Below, piece by piece: positions 38,848-48,018 of a stretch of DNA of 48,018 bases. Source of the stretch: Prochlorococcus sp. AG-355-I20 (GTDB lineage: Bacteria > Cyanobacteriota > Cyanobacteriia > PCC-6307 > Cyanobiaceae); NCBI GenBank assembly GCA_003280895.1, contig QCDM01000009.1, positions 1 through 48,018 on the forward strand, given 5' to 3'. The position numbers and the translations under genes were made by a program. Each line of letters opens with the position of its first letter. The first letter of the stretch is position 1. Below the pieces are notes generated by a model that saw only the letters and a list, made by a program, of their open reading frames with translations, had not been told where the DNA came from and ran no database searches.

Positions 38848-39763
38848 TTTCTACTAATTTTTCAATAACTTCCTCTGAAACATTTATATTGGATAAATTT
38901 TCTATTTCTCTTAAACCTGTTGGACTGGTTACATTAATCTCGCTAAGCATTCCATTTATTACATCAATACCTACAAAAAATAAACCCTCATCTTTGAAGT
39001 GTTGAGATAATTCTGAGCAGATACTTTTTTCTTTTTCTGTTAATAATGTGGGTTCAGCCTTGCCTCCCATCGCTAAATTACTCCTAAAATCTCCTCCTTG
39101 AGGAATCCTATTTATTGATCCAATTGCTTCTCCGTTTACGATAATTATTCTTTTATCACCCTCTACGACTTCAGGAATAAATTTTTGCATCATAACTGGT
39201 AATTCTTCTTGAGAAGTGATTAATTCAATGATTGATTTAATTCCTGGAGAATTTTTATTTATCCTTATAACACCTTGACCACCTTTTCCTCCTAGAGGTT
39301 TTATGACTACTTCATCATTTATATTTGCAAAATTAATAAGATCTTTTACCTTACTCGCAACTATTGTAGGTGCCATTAAGTGACTGTATCTTAAAGCACC
39401 TAGCTTTTCATTCCACGCTCTTAACGATGAGGGTTTGTTAATTACTTTTACTCCTTTTCTTTCGGCAACTTCTAAAAGATGGGTTGCATATAAATAAGCC
39501 TCATTTACAGGAGGATCTTTTCTCATCCAAATGCAATTAAATTCGGCGAGAGGTATGCAATCATTCTCTTTGAAAGAAATCCATGGAATTACTTCAACTT
39601 TTACGGAAGATGCCCATACTTTATCACCTCTAGCTTCCAGGTCTTGAGGAGTACAACTCCAGATTTCAATATTTTTTTTTGATGATGCTTGCATTAAAGC
39701 AGCAGTTGAATCTTTTAAGGGATTTATATTTTTAATTGGATCTATTACGAATAGAAATTTCAT
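38840..39763 (-). CDS. gshB: Glutathione synthetase (GshB)
   Basis: GshB adds glycine to gamma-glutamylcysteine. The ATP-grasp features are visible: [35 protein letters not shown] and [26 protein letters not shown]. It has 307 residues. It lies 5 bases downstream of a glutaredoxin gene, making a glutathione pair. Confidence 0.95.
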   Translation of the reverse strand: MKFLFVIDPIKNINPLKDSTAALMQASSKKNIEIWSCTPQDLEARGDKVWASSVKVEVIPWISFKENDCIPLAEFNCIWMRKDPPVNEAYLYATHLLEVAERKGVKVINKPSSLRAWNEKLGALRYSHLMAPTIVASKVKDLINFANINDEVVIKPLGGKGGQGVIRINKNSPGIKSIIELITSQEELPVMMQKFIPEVVEGDKRIIIVNGEAIGSINRIPQGGDFRSNLAMGGKAEPTLLTEKEKSICSELSQHFKDEGLFFVGIDVINGMLSEINVTSPTGLREIENLSNINVSEEVIEKLVEII

Positions 39764-39768
39764 AAGAT

Positions 39769-40023
39769 CTAGTTTAATAATGCTTCTAATTTATTTTCAT
39801 TTTCTAATGCGTAGAGATCATCACATCCTCCGATACCCTCATTATCTATAAATATTTGTGGTAATGTTCTTCTACCATCAGCTCTTTCAATCATCAATGC
39901 TCTGGCATCTTCGTCGCCATCTATTTTATATTCTGTAAAATTTACATTTTTTTTCTTGAGTAATGATTTTGCTCGAATACAGAATGGGCAATATTGCCAA
40001 GTATAAATTTCAACTTTGGACAT
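39769..40023 (-). CDS. grxC: Glutaredoxin
   Basis: An 84-residue dithiol glutaredoxin with the active site YCPFC (Cys12 and Cys15) near the start and the glutathione-binding [20 protein letters not shown] stretch in the second half. It reduces disulfides with glutathione. It is cotranscribed with gshB, which makes its substrate, and diverges from prfB. Confidence 0.93.
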   Translation of the reverse strand: MSKVEIYTWQYCPFCIRAKSLLKKKNVNFTEYKIDGDEDARALMIERADGRRTLPQIFIDNEGIGGCDDLYALENENKLEALLN

Positions 40024-40099
40024 TTTTTTAAAATAATACTTAGTTTATACTATTAAACAAAAGTGCTTGTTAGATTATAAATAACGATTAAATTCTATT

Positions 40100-41222
40100 T
40101 TGATAGATATTACAGATTTCAAAAAAGATCTTTCGGAACTAACAGAGCGCCTGGGTAATGCTCAGGATTGTCTTTGACGTTCCAAGATTAAAAGCGAAAA
40201 GGAAAGAGTTAGAGCAAATTTCTGCTCAGCCTGAATTTTGGGATAATCAAGAAGAAGCTAAAAAGCAAATGTTAATCCTTGATGATGTCAAAGCACAACT
40301 CGAATTGTTAGATAAATGGAAAACTTTTATTTCTGATGCTAATGCCTCTCTTGAGCTTTTTTCTCTAGAACCCGAAGAGGAAATGATTTTAGAATCGCAG
40401 CTGGGATTAAAAAAATTAAGAGAGAATTTGGATAAATGGGAATTTGAAAGATTGTTATGTGGTGAATACGATAAGGAAGGAGCAGTAGTTTCTATTAACG
40501 CAGGTGCGGGTGGAACAGATGCGCAGGATTGGGTAGAGATATTATTAAGAATGTACTCTAGATGGGCCGATAATAATCAAATGAGCCTTGTCATTAATGA
40601 ATTATCTCAAGGAGAAGAAGCAGGTATTAAAAGTGTAACCTTCGAAATTGATGGAAAATATGCATATGGCTATCTGCAACATGAAAAAGGAACTCATAGA
40701 TTAGTAAGAATTTCGCCTTTTAATGCCAATGGCAAAAGACAAACCAGCTTTGCTGGGGTAGAGGTTATGCCAAAATTAGATGATAATATTTCACTTGATA
40801 TACCTGAAAAAGATTTAGAAATTACAACGAGTAGATCCGGTGGAGCTGGAGGACAAAATGTTAATAAAGTAGAAACAGCAGTGAGAATTGTTCATTTACC
40901 TTCAGGGATTTCAGTAAGATGTACTCAAGAAAGATCTCAATTACAAAATAAAGAAAAAGCTATGTTACTTTTAAAGTCTAAACTATTAGTGATTGCTAAA
41001 GAACAGCGAGCTGCTGAAGTCGCTGATATTAAAGGTGATATTGTGGAAGCTGCATGGGGCAATCAAATAAGAAACTATGTTTTCCATCCCTATCAAATGG
41101 TAAAAGATCTTAGGACTATGCAGGAGACTAACGAGTTAGATAGTGTTTTAGATGGTGAACTTGACCCATTTATTCATGAATTATTACGTATGAATATTCC
41201 TTCTAATGAATCTATTGAATAA
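40100..41222 (+). CDS. prfB: Peptide chain release factor 2, with programmed +1 frameshift
   Basis: RF2 ends translation at UGA and UAA. The reading frame starts at TTG 40100 (upstream in-frame stop at 40082) and gives [24 protein letters not shown] before an in-frame TGA at 40175-40177 (slip codon CTT at 40172-40174). Skipping one base continues the protein in the +1 frame from GAC at 40176 ([11 protein letters not shown]). The joined protein is about 373 residues, and the main body has the GGQ peptidyl-transferase loop ([13 protein letters not shown]). The ATG at 40158 is not the true start. Downstream genes DUF3188, ybeY, dgkA and pabA/trpG are close. Confidence 0.92.
40164..40178 (+). promoter_or_regulatory. 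prfB frameshift site (AGGA...CTT TGA C)
   Basis: CTT TGA C is the exact slip sequence known from E. coli and many bacteria: tRNA-Leu slips +1 on CTT while RF2 recognition of TGA is slow. AGGA at 40164-40167 sits 4 bases before CTT as a Shine-Dalgarno-like stimulator, weaker than the E. coli AGGGGG. High RF2 ends translation, low RF2 favours the shift, so this is autoregulation. Confidence 0.88.
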
Positions 41223-41225
41223 CTA

Positions 41226-41408
41226 ATGGAAAATAAAAACGAAATCTTAGAAAAAAAATTTTCTCCTCCAAGCTTTATAAAGCTTGCTATGAGAAATATG
41301 GTAAGGAAAGGCTCAAAAAGTATTTCTCATTTTTCAATAACCTTTCTAGTTTTAATTGGGATATTAATACTTGTGGCCACAATAGGTAAGCCCAATATTC
41401 CAGTTTAA
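41226..41408 (+). CDS. Small DUF3188-type membrane protein
   Basis: A 60-residue protein with a basic N-terminal half and a single hydrophobic helix (ITFLVLIGILILVATIG, about 38-54). This matches the cyanobacterial DUF3188 family, function unknown. It lies 3 bases after prfB and 6 before ybeY, so it is probably in that operon. Confidence 0.7.
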   Translation: MENKNEILEKKFSPPSFIKLAMRNMVRKGSKSISHFSITFLVLIGILILVATIGKPNIPV

Positions 41409-41414
41409 GAATGT

Positions 41415-41954
41415 ATGAAAGAAAAAATTATTTCTGAAATAAATTTAGATTTGGTTTTTCAATGTAATGATTTCTCTCAATTTTCAAATAAGTTAAAAGA
41501 TACTAAAACTCATCTTATTTTTGAATCTATTTTTTGGGAGAAAGTTTTTTTATCTTGGATAAATACTATATTAAAAAAAGAGGATTATGAATTATCAAAT
41601 TATATTTTTGAAAAAAAATCTTTTTCATTAGGCTTACAGATAATATCTAATAAAGAAATTGCTTCTTTGAATAAGAAATGGATGCAAAAAAATGGTCCAA
41701 CTGATGTTCTATCTTTTCCAATTATTTCTGATGAATCTCTAAATAATTTAGATCAAATAGAGTTGGGAGATATTTTTATATCATTAGAGATGGCACTTGA
41801 GCAATCTTATGAATATAAACATTCAATCTATAGAGAGATGATCTGGTTGGCTAGTCATGGATTTTTACATCTTTTGGGATGGGAACATAATAATGAGCAT
41901 GATTTAGAAAATATGTTAAATTTCCAAGAATATTTAATTACTCGATTAGATTAA
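41415..41954 (+). CDS. ybeY: Endoribonuclease YbeY
   Basis: YbeY helps process 16S rRNA and ribosome quality control. The zinc ligands are His148, His152 and His158 in [11 protein letters not shown], the family signature. [10 protein letters not shown] (94-103) and ELGDIFIS are also typical. The protein is 179 residues, longer at the N terminus than the roughly 150 of E. coli. The next gene, dgkA, follows at 6 bases. Confidence 0.95.
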   Translation: MKEKIISEINLDLVFQCNDFSQFSNKLKDTKTHLIFESIFWEKVFLSWINTILKKEDYELSNYIFEKKSFSLGLQIISNKEIASLNKKWMQKNGPTDVLSFPIISDESLNNLDQIELGDIFISLEMALEQSYEYKHSIYREMIWLASHGFLHLLGWEHNNEHDLENMLNFQEYLITRLD

Positions 41955-41960
41955 AAATAA

Positions 41961-42371
41961 ATGAAAAAAAAAATAAACTATTTAGAAAATAGAAAAGAAT
42001 CATACAAAACTTCTAGTAATGTATTTATAAGTTTTAAGTATGCTTTCAGTGGTATTAGTTATGTATTAAAAACTTCAAGAAATTTTAAAATTCAATTAAT
42101 TTTTGCAGTTACAAGTTTAATAATTGGTTTTTTACTAAAAATTAGTCTAAGTAATTATGTTATTTTGATTGCAACAATAATGTCTGTTTTAATATTAGAA
42201 ATATTGAACACATCTATTGAATCAATCGTTGATTTAGTAGTGAAAAAAGAATTTAGTATTTTGGCTAAAATTTCAAAAGATACTTCTGCAGGAGCAGTAT
42301 TATTAGCTTCCATTAATTCTGTTATTATTGCTGTATATATCTTTGTTCCTAAAATAAAGTTGTTATTTTAA
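41961..42371 (+). CDS. dgkA: Diacylglycerol/undecaprenol kinase (DgkA)
   Basis: A 136-residue three-helix membrane kinase. The signature LEILNTSIESIVDLVV matches the E. coli DgkA motif and carries the catalytic Glu. It phosphorylates diacylglycerol or undecaprenol; which is not readable. It is in the prfB-DUF3188-ybeY-dgkA-pabA run, often found next to ybeY. Confidence 0.92.
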   Translation: MKKKINYLENRKESYKTSSNVFISFKYAFSGISYVLKTSRNFKIQLIFAVTSLIIGFLLKISLSNYVILIATIMSVLILEILNTSIESIVDLVVKKEFSILAKISKDTSAGAVLLASINSVIIAVYIFVPKIKLLF

Positions 42372-42383
42372 ATTCATATAAAT

Positions 42384-42980
42384 ATGTTTCTTGTTATTGA
42401 TAATTACGATAGTTTTACTTATAACCTTGTTCAATATTTAGGAGAACTTTCAGTTGAGCATGAAATAACTAAAGAATTAATAGTTAAAAGAAATGATGAA
42501 ATTACTTTAGAAGAAATTATCAAACTAAATCCTAGTGGAATTCTCTTATCTCCAGGTCCAGGTAATCCAGATCAATCTGGAATTTGTCTGCCAATTCTAA
42601 AAAAATTATCTAAAAATATTCCGACCTTGGGAGTTTGTTTAGGTCATCAAGCTTTGGCCCAAGCTTTTGGAGGTAAGGTTATTGTTGGGAAAGAACTTAT
42701 GCATGGTAAGACATCTAAAATATTTCATAATCAAAAAGGATTATTTAAAGATATCGAGACTCCATTTGTGGCTACTAGATACCATAGTCTTATAGTTGAT
42801 TCAAGTTCTTTGCCATCTTGTTTCGACATAACTGCGACTTTAGAAGACTCAACAATTATGGCTATCTCTCATAAAGAATATAAACATTTACATGGGGTAC
42901 AGTTCCATCCTGAAAGTGTGTTGACGCAATTTGGTCATAAATTAATTAGTAATTTTCTAAAAATGGCTGAACAAAAGTAA
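42384..42980 (+). CDS. pabA: Glutamine amidotransferase of anthranilate/aminodeoxychorismate synthase (TrpG/PabA)
   Basis: This class I glutaminase supplies ammonia for chorismate amination. The triad is Cys85 in GVCLGHQALA, His175 and Glu177 in QFHPES. LLSPGPGNPDQSG is also family-typical. It has 198 residues. The same subunit often serves both folate (pabA) and tryptophan (trpG) synthesis; which is not decided here. Confidence 0.9.
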   Translation: MFLVIDNYDSFTYNLVQYLGELSVEHEITKELIVKRNDEITLEEIIKLNPSGILLSPGPGNPDQSGICLPILKKLSKNIPTLGVCLGHQALAQAFGGKVIVGKELMHGKTSKIFHNQKGLFKDIETPFVATRYHSLIVDSSSLPSCFDITATLEDSTIMAISHKEYKHLHGVQFHPESVLTQFGHKLISNFLKMAEQK

Positions 42981-42999
42981 AATAAAAAAAAATAATATT

Positions 43000-43725
43000 A
43001 TGATTTCTCAAATTAAAAACTTTTTATTTTTGATATTAGTTAGCTCTTTTTTACCTACCTCATTATTGGCAAGGAATTTAGGAATAAAAAGTTTGGGACA
43101 TAGTAGTTTTTTAATTACTAGTGCAGATAAATCTATACTTATAAATCCCTTTAAAGCAATAGGTTGTGCAAGTAATTTAAAGGAGCCAAAAGAAGTCAAC
43201 GTAGATTTTATTTTGGCTAGTTCTAGGCTTCCAGATGAAGGATATAACCCTAATGATCAATTAATGTTCGTTGAGCCAGGAATCTATCAATTTGAGGATA
43301 TTTTATTAAATGGAATTTCTATACCACATGACAGAGTAGATGGAAGAAGATTTGGGATGGCAACTGTTTGGAGTTGGGTGCAGAATGATCTTAAAATTGT
43401 TCATATGGGAGGCGCTGCTGGTGATATTGATATAAACAGTCAAATTATTTTGTCTGGTCCAGATATATTGTTTATTTCAATTGGAGGAGGAATAAAATCT
43501 TACAATGGTAAAGAAGCCTCAAAAATAGTTAAGCTTCTAAAACCTAATGTAGTTATTCCTGTTCACTTTGAACGCGGCAAAAAAATTAATAAAGAATGTG
43601 ATTTCTCAAATGCTGATTTATTTATCGAAAATATGAAAGATTTTAAAGTAAGATATGTTGGAAAAGATTTTCAAATAAAATCTAAAAGAATCGATCAAAA
43701 TACAATTTATATTTTCAGTAATTAA
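43000..43725 (+). CDS. Exported metallo-beta-lactamase-fold protein (zinc site degenerate)
   Basis: A 241-residue protein with an N-terminal signal-like helix (FLFLILVSSFLPTSLLA, about 8-24, likely cleaved near ARN) and an MBL-like fold: LGHSSFLI (32-39), VHMGGAAGDIDI, VVIPVHFERG. The usual HxHxDH zinc motif is missing: the region reads ISIPHDRVDG. A UPF0173-type relation is likely, but catalytic ability is doubtful. It overlaps the convergent hisC-like gene by 4 bases and lies 19 bases after pabA/trpG. Confidence 0.78.
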   Translation: MISQIKNFLFLILVSSFLPTSLLARNLGIKSLGHSSFLITSADKSILINPFKAIGCASNLKEPKEVNVDFILASSRLPDEGYNPNDQLMFVEPGIYQFEDILLNGISIPHDRVDGRRFGMATVWSWVQNDLKIVHMGGAAGDIDINSQIILSGPDILFISIGGGIKSYNGKEASKIVKLLKPNVVIPVHFERGKKINKECDFSNADLFIENMKDFKVRYVGKDFQIKSKRIDQNTIYIFSN

Positions 43726-44831
43726 TTTTTTAAATCTAATATCTTGTAATTTTCCCAGAAAAAAATCATTTGTTCTTTAGTTCCAATACTAACCCTTATA
43801 GAATTACCGATATCTTTTTTGTTTTCCATACTTCTAATAAGAATACCTTTTTCTCTCATCTGTTGTATTAAGATTTTAGGATCTTTTTTTGGCCAAATTA
43901 AGAAATAATTACCTCCACTAAAGTGAGTTCTGATTTTTGTTGATTTAAATTTATTTAAAATCCATTCCCTCGCCTTTTTTACTTCTAAAACATAATTATC
44001 AATATATGATTTGTCTTTAAGTGCTGCTAATGCAGCTGTTATAGCAAAGCTGTTTACATCATATGGTCCTGTAACTTTATTAATGTACTGAATTAAACTT
44101 TTATTGCCAAAAGTAAAACCTATTCTTAAACCAGCTAGACCTGCAGTTTTTGAAAGAGATTGGATTATTAGTATATTTTTACTCTTTTCAAAATCTATCG
44201 ATTCAAGAAGACTATCTCCATTAAATTTTTCATATAGTTCATCAACAATTATTAATGAATCTTTATTGATATTGGCTAAATTAATTATTTCATGAGAGTT
44301 TAGAACAGTTCCTGTTGGATTATTTGGATTGCAAATAAATATTAACTTTGGATTATGCTTTATTATTTTTTCCCTAAATTCTTCGATGGGGAATAGAAAA
44401 TTTTCTCCAATGTAAGAACAACTTATTTTTTTCATTCCTCGGATTTCTGCACAAGGAGAATAGTAACCAAAAGTTGGATTTGTGGTTAGAAATATTTGAT
44501 CTTTTTCTCCAAAGCAATTGAAAATTGCATTTATTGCTGCATCTGCTCCATTGAAAATTCCGATTTCATCATTACCAAATTTTCTTGAATCAAGATATTT
44601 ATCACATAAAAATTTTTTTAAAAAATTATATTCTGGATAAATTGAAATCTCATCTAATTTTATCGCTTGTAATGCCTTTAGAACCTTAGGACTTGGACCT
44701 AAAGTATTTTCATTAAAGTCTAAGCGGAGTAAATTTCTTCTATTTTCTAAAGGTGCAGAGTAAGACTGCATATTTATTATTTCTTCTCTTGGTTTTGGGA
44801 AAAGATTATTTAATGGATCAAAATCATTCAT
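43722..44831 (-). CDS. hisC: Class I/II aminotransferase, histidinol-phosphate type (HisC-like)
   Basis: A PLP aminotransferase of 369 residues. LRLDFNENTLGPSPKV near the start is the histidinol-phosphate group signature, ICNPNNPTGTVL and IVDELYEKF bind PLP, and Lys228 in QSLSKTAGLAGLRIGF is the Schiff-base lysine. Histidinol phosphate is the likeliest substrate, but a CobD/CobC-like or other role is possible because no his gene is near. Its ATG overlaps the argS stop (TAATG), so it is probably translated with argS. Confidence 0.8.
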   Translation of the reverse strand: MNDFDPLNNLFPKPREEIINMQSYSAPLENRRNLLRLDFNENTLGPSPKVLKALQAIKLDEISIYPEYNFLKKFLCDKYLDSRKFGNDEIGIFNGADAAINAIFNCFGEKDQIFLTTNPTFGYYSPCAEIRGMKKISCSYIGENFLFPIEEFREKIIKHNPKLIFICNPNNPTGTVLNSHEIINLANINKDSLIIVDELYEKFNGDSLLESIDFEKSKNILIIQSLSKTAGLAGLRIGFTFGNKSLIQYINKVTGPYDVNSFAITAALAALKDKSYIDNYVLEVKKAREWILNKFKSTKIRTHFSGGNYFLIWPKKDPKILIQQMREKGILIRSMENKKDIGNSIRVSIGTKEQMIFFWENYKILDLKN

Positions 44832-46645
44832 TACATTCTTTCTAAAGTTTCAATTCCTAAAAGCTCTAAGCTTAATTTTAGTGTTTTTGCAGTTAGGTCA
44901 CATAAATTAAGCCTAGAAATTTTTATATTTTTTTCTTCTTTGAGGATTGGAACTTGATCATAGAATCTATTAAAAGTCTGACATAGCTCGAACAGATAAT
45001 TGCATAATCTATTTGGCATTAAGTCTTTTTCAATAGAAATTATGACTTCATCGAACTTAAGTAATTTTCTGATAAGTTTCCACTCAGATTTATGTTCATA
45101 ATTTACGTACTGAAAATCTTTAGAGTCATAAACAAAATTATTTTTTCTTTTAATTCCTAAAATTCTTACAAGTGTATATAACAAATAAGGAGCAGTATTA
45201 CCATTTAGGGAAAGCATTTTATCAAAACTAAATTGATAATTGGTAATCCTATTTTGACTTAAATCTGCATACTTAACAGCTCCTAATCCAATAATTCTTG
45301 AAGTATTTGCTATAAACTCTTCGGTCTCATAACGTTCTTCATCTTCTAATCTTTTCAATAAATCTTCTTTTGCTCTTCTAACTGCTTCATTTAATAAATC
45401 TTTTAGGCGTATTGTTTCACCTTCTCTTGTCTTTAGTTTTTTGCCATCAATTCCTTGAACTAACCCAAAAGGGACATGGTCTACTTGACAATTTTCTGGG
45501 ATCCATTTTGCTTTTTTTGCAACTTGAAAAACTCCAGCAAAATGATTTGCTTGCCCATGATCAGTTACATAAATAATTCTTGAAGCATCATCGCCATAAG
45601 GCGGTTTATTGAATCTGTATCTTATAGCAGCAAGATCTGTAGTGGCATAATTAAAACCCCCATCTTTTTTTTGAATAATTAGCGGTAAAGGTTTGCCTTC
45701 TTTATTAGTCATCCCATCTAAAAATACACATTTTGCTCCTTGATCTTCTACTAATATTTTTTCTAAATTCAAATCATCAATAACTGATTTTAAGAAGGGA
45801 TTATAAAAAGATTCGCCTCTTTCTTCTATTTTTATTTTTAAATTTTTATAGATTTCATCAAATTCTTTCCTTGATTGATCACATAATAATTTCCAAGCTT
45901 TAATCGATTTAATATCTCCACTTTGTAACTTAACTACTTCCTCTCTAGATCTTTTTTGGAATTCAGATTCGTTATCAAATCTTTTTTTTGATTCTTTATA
46001 AAATTCAACTAAATCACTTATTTTGATCTTTCCTATTTCTTCTAGATCATTTGAATATAAATCTTTGAGCTGAGTAATAAGCATGCCAAATTGTGTTCCC
46101 CAATCACCAACATGATTGAGTCTTAATACTTCATAACCTCTTAACTCGAAAATTCTAGATATTGAGTCACCTATTATTGTTGATCTTAAATGCCCTACAT
46201 GCATTTCTTTAGCAATATTAGGGCTAGAAAAATCTACAATAACTTTATTGGACAAACCACTATCTAAATCTTTTCTAATTAGGGGTATGCCAGCCCTATT
46301 GCATTGAATATTTGACTTAATTTCATTTATTAGAACCTCATCTTTTAATTTTATATTTATAAATCCAGGTCCAGCTATTTCTAGACTCTTACATAATTTT
46401 GATATACTTTTATTTTTATTTAAAAGGTTAATAAAATCATTAGAAATATCTCTTGGGTTCTTTTTATATATTTTAGATAAACTTAAACAAACATTACATT
46501 GATAATCACCAAATTCCTCTTTTGATGATTGTGTAATTAAATTTTTTCGAAGAATTTCGAATTCTCCTTTTTTATCATTTTTTTCAAGACTATCTAAAAG
46601 AGATTGTTCAAATTGTTTTGTTAATTCTTTAAAAATGATTAGCAT
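44831..46645 (-). CDS. argS: Arginyl-tRNA synthetase
   Basis: ArgRS charges tRNA-Arg. The HIGH motif is [13 protein letters not shown], preceded by [17 protein letters not shown], and the KMSK region is replaced by [14 protein letters not shown], as is common in this enzyme. The DALR anticodon-binding domain forms the last quarter. Length 604. It lies between nadC (27 bases) and the HisC-like gene. Confidence 0.97.
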   Translation of the reverse strand: MLIIFKELTKQFEQSLLDSLEKNDKKGEFEILRKNLITQSSKEEFGDYQCNVCLSLSKIYKKNPRDISNDFINLLNKNKSISKLCKSLEIAGPGFINIKLKDEVLINEIKSNIQCNRAGIPLIRKDLDSGLSNKVIVDFSSPNIAKEMHVGHLRSTIIGDSISRIFELRGYEVLRLNHVGDWGTQFGMLITQLKDLYSNDLEEIGKIKISDLVEFYKESKKRFDNESEFQKRSREEVVKLQSGDIKSIKAWKLLCDQSRKEFDEIYKNLKIKIEERGESFYNPFLKSVIDDLNLEKILVEDQGAKCVFLDGMTNKEGKPLPLIIQKKDGGFNYATTDLAAIRYRFNKPPYGDDASRIIYVTDHGQANHFAGVFQVAKKAKWIPENCQVDHVPFGLVQGIDGKKLKTREGETIRLKDLLNEAVRRAKEDLLKRLEDEERYETEEFIANTSRIIGLGAVKYADLSQNRITNYQFSFDKMLSLNGNTAPYLLYTLVRILGIKRKNNFVYDSKDFQYVNYEHKSEWKLIRKLLKFDEVIISIEKDLMPNRLCNYLFELCQTFNRFYDQVPILKEEKNIKISRLNLCDLTAKTLKLSLELLGIETLERM

Positions 46646-46672
46646 TAATTATTCAATTATTTATCTATATAA

Positions 46673-47539
46673 TTAATTAATATAACGCATACTCAAATCA
46701 ATCCAATTACTTTTGGTGATTGAAGAACTTGTTGAAATCAAATCAATACCTTTTATAAGATATTTACTAATTTCTTCAGGATTAATTCCAGAAACTTCTA
46801 TTATCAAATTTTTATTTACTTCTTTTTTTAAGCTATTCATTGATAAATCTCTTAATTCTTGAACGTTTTTTTTGATTATTTCAGGGCTAAGTTCATCCAA
46901 TAAGACACTATCTGCTCCTGCTAATACTGCTTCTTTTGCCTGTTCGATATCCTCAGCTTCAATTATGATATGAGTTGTAAAAGGCGAATTTAGCCGAATT
47001 TTTTTTACTGCATTATTAAGATTATCTGTCCATGCAATGTGATTTTCTTTTATCATAGCTGCATCGTATAATCCCATTCTATGATTGACTCCACCTCCGC
47101 ATTTGAATGCATATTTTTCAAATATTCTTAAGCCAGGAGTCGTTTTCCTAGTATCTGCTAATTTTATATTTGTACCTTCTAACTTATTTACAAGATTTTT
47201 TGTGTATGTTGATATTCCAGATAAGTGCATTGCTATATTTAAGCTTATTCTTTCACTAGCTAGCAAACTTTTTGTAGGCCCATATATTTCTAAGAGTTTT
47301 TGATCTTTAACAAATGGATCTCCATCAGAGATATTAAATTTTGGACTGATTTTAAAATCAATTTTTCTAAAAATTTCTTTTATAACTTCAACCCCGCAGA
47401 ATATACCCTCTTCTTTTGCAATCCAATATGCATTACCATTCTCTTCTGTAATAGAGGAACTTGTAAGATCTCCCCTACCTATATCTTCATCGATCCAATT
47501 ATCAATGATTTTACTTATTATTGGAGTATTTAAATCCAC
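46673..47539 (-). CDS. nadC: Quinolinate phosphoribosyltransferase (NadC)
   Basis: NadC makes nicotinate mononucleotide from quinolinate for NAD synthesis. DIGRGDLTSSSI, LADTRKTTPGLRIFEKYAFKCGG in outline, and HRMGLYDAAMIKENH are signatures. VLLDELSPEIIKKN and IEVSGINPEEI follow. Length is 288. It is on the same strand as argS and mnmE. Confidence 0.96.
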   Translation of the reverse strand: MDLNTPIISKIIDNWIDEDIGRGDLTSSSITEENGNAYWIAKEEGIFCGVEVIKEIFRKIDFKISPKFNISDGDPFVKDQKLLEIYGPTKSLLASERISLNIAMHLSGISTYTKNLVNKLEGTNIKLADTRKTTPGLRIFEKYAFKCGGGVNHRMGLYDAAMIKENHIAWTDNLNNAVKKIRLNSPFTTHIIIEAEDIEQAKEAVLAGADSVLLDELSPEIIKKNVQELRDLSMNSLKKEVNKNLIIEVSGINPEEISKYLIKGIDLISTSSSITKSNWIDLSMRYIN

Positions 47540-47621
47540 TAAACTAAGAAATAATTAATTAATAAAAATTAAACTGAAGTAAGAGAATCAACTATATATC
47601 ACTATGTAATTTAACTCAAAT

Positions 47622-48018
47622 TTATTTACCAATACAAAACTTAGAAAAAATATTATCTAGAAGTTCCTCTGTTAATTCTTGACCAGTTATTTTAGATAAG
47701 TTTTGAATTCCATCTCTCAGCTCAATTGATAACAAATCAAATGGCAATTTATTTTCAATTATTTCATCAGTATCATTTAAATTAGATAAGCAAGCATACA
47801 AATTTGTTAGATGTCTTTCGTTTAAAAATATATTGATATTTTCTACTTGTTTTAATCCGCATTTTTTTATAATTCTGTCTATTAATAATCTTTCACCATC
47901 ATTATTCTTAATACTCATAAGAATTGTGTTTTTTAACTCATTTGAATTAATATTTTTGCAATCAATTAAATCTTTTTTATTGCCCAAAATAGTAATTAAT
48001 TTTTCATTGGGAATTTCT
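47622..48018 (-). CDS. mnmE: tRNA modification GTPase MnmE (C-terminal part)
   Basis: The frame runs off the window edge; in frame from 48017 it reads [24 protein letters not shown] is the G4 guanine-specificity motif of the GTPase domain, and the C-terminal helical domain ends in [13 protein letters not shown] with the FCIGK motif diagnostic of MnmE. With MnmG, MnmE makes the cmnm5 group on wobble uridine of tRNA. The N-terminal folate domain and most of the GTPase domain are outside the window. Confidence 0.95.
   Translation of the reverse strand, partial: EIPNEKLITILGNKKDLIDCKNINSNELKNTILMSIKNNDGERLLIDRIIKKCGLKQVENINIFLNERHLTNLYACLSNLNDTDEIIENKLPFDLLSIELRDGIQNLSKITGQELTEELLDNIFSKFCIGK

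Noticed and set aside
40158..41222. prfB as a single uninterrupted frame from ATG 40158
   Set aside because: The first residues (MLRIVF) are not RF2-like; the true N terminus is in the other frame, joined at CTT TGA C.

Overview
The window looks like a stretch of core chromosome from a high-light-adapted Prochlorococcus (marine picocyanobacterium). The evidence is the very low GC content (about 30% by eye), small and tightly packed genes, cyanobacterial NDH-1 subunits (NdhA, D, E, F, G, H, I, M), carotenoid genes pys/pds plus a Z-ISO-like isomerase, chlM, a naphthoquinone/phylloquinone (men) cluster, Ycf34, an RbcR-type LysR regulator and a PedR-like regulator. Species or strain cannot be fixed from the window alone. 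I saw no insertion sequence, prophage, CRISPR array, rRNA or tRNA. After start-site revision no non-coding gap exceeds about 125 bases; the largest are about 24074-24198, 15057-15179, 13331-13451 and 37334-37434, all AT-rich promoter or leader space.

Layout. 1-3476: fatty-acid and phospholipid initiation (plsX partial, fabH, fabD, plsC). 3481-6105: tsaB and ycf34 on the minus strand, then a CCA-adding enzyme and an RRM protein on the plus strand. 6106-8455: phytoene synthase and desaturase (minus). 8546-9513: ndhM overlapping a DUF3172 membrane protein. 9520-15056: rbcR (minus) diverging from Z-ISO, ndhF and ndhD. 15180-18605: scpA, a sugar nucleotidyltransferase, metF, pedR-like, and a 48-residue small protein. 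18692-22852: minus-strand operon ndhA-I-G-E-nadK-CYTH. 22928-27344: gltA, a large AT-rich membrane-anchored unknown, a rhodanese and trpB. 27393-33789: SUI1 factor, cysC, purE, chlM, an orphan response regulator, a cysteine desulfurase, rsmH and ndhH. 33799-38847: DHNA-CoA thioesterase, menE/menC/menA (minus) and menF (plus). 38840-40023: gshB and a glutaredoxin. 40100-43725: prfB with its programmed +1 frameshift, DUF3188, ybeY, dgkA, pabA/trpG and a metallo-beta-lactamase-like protein. 43722-48018: hisC-like, argS, nadC and the C-terminal end of mnmE, all minus.

How the genes fit together. Three themes dominate: cyclic/respiratory electron transport (eight NDH-1 subunits in five places, with NAD kinase in one ndh operon and phylloquinone synthesis nearby), photosynthetic pigment synthesis (pys, pds, Z-ISO, chlM) and basic housekeeping (translation, folate, NAD, lipid, Trp, glutathione). 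Regulators sit beside these genes: RbcR next to Z-ISO-ndhF-ndhD, the PedR-like protein, and a NarL-type response regulator beside chlM. Convergent gene pairs abut or overlap by a few bases, leaving no room for classic terminators.

This is an ordinary, streamlined core region. I do not see a clearly new multi-gene system. The most useful second-look points are the Z-ISO assignment with dyads in its shared promoter with rbcR, the PedR-like protein with C-terminal cysteines, the ndhM-DUF3172 coupling, the prfB frameshift, and several small or unassigned proteins.
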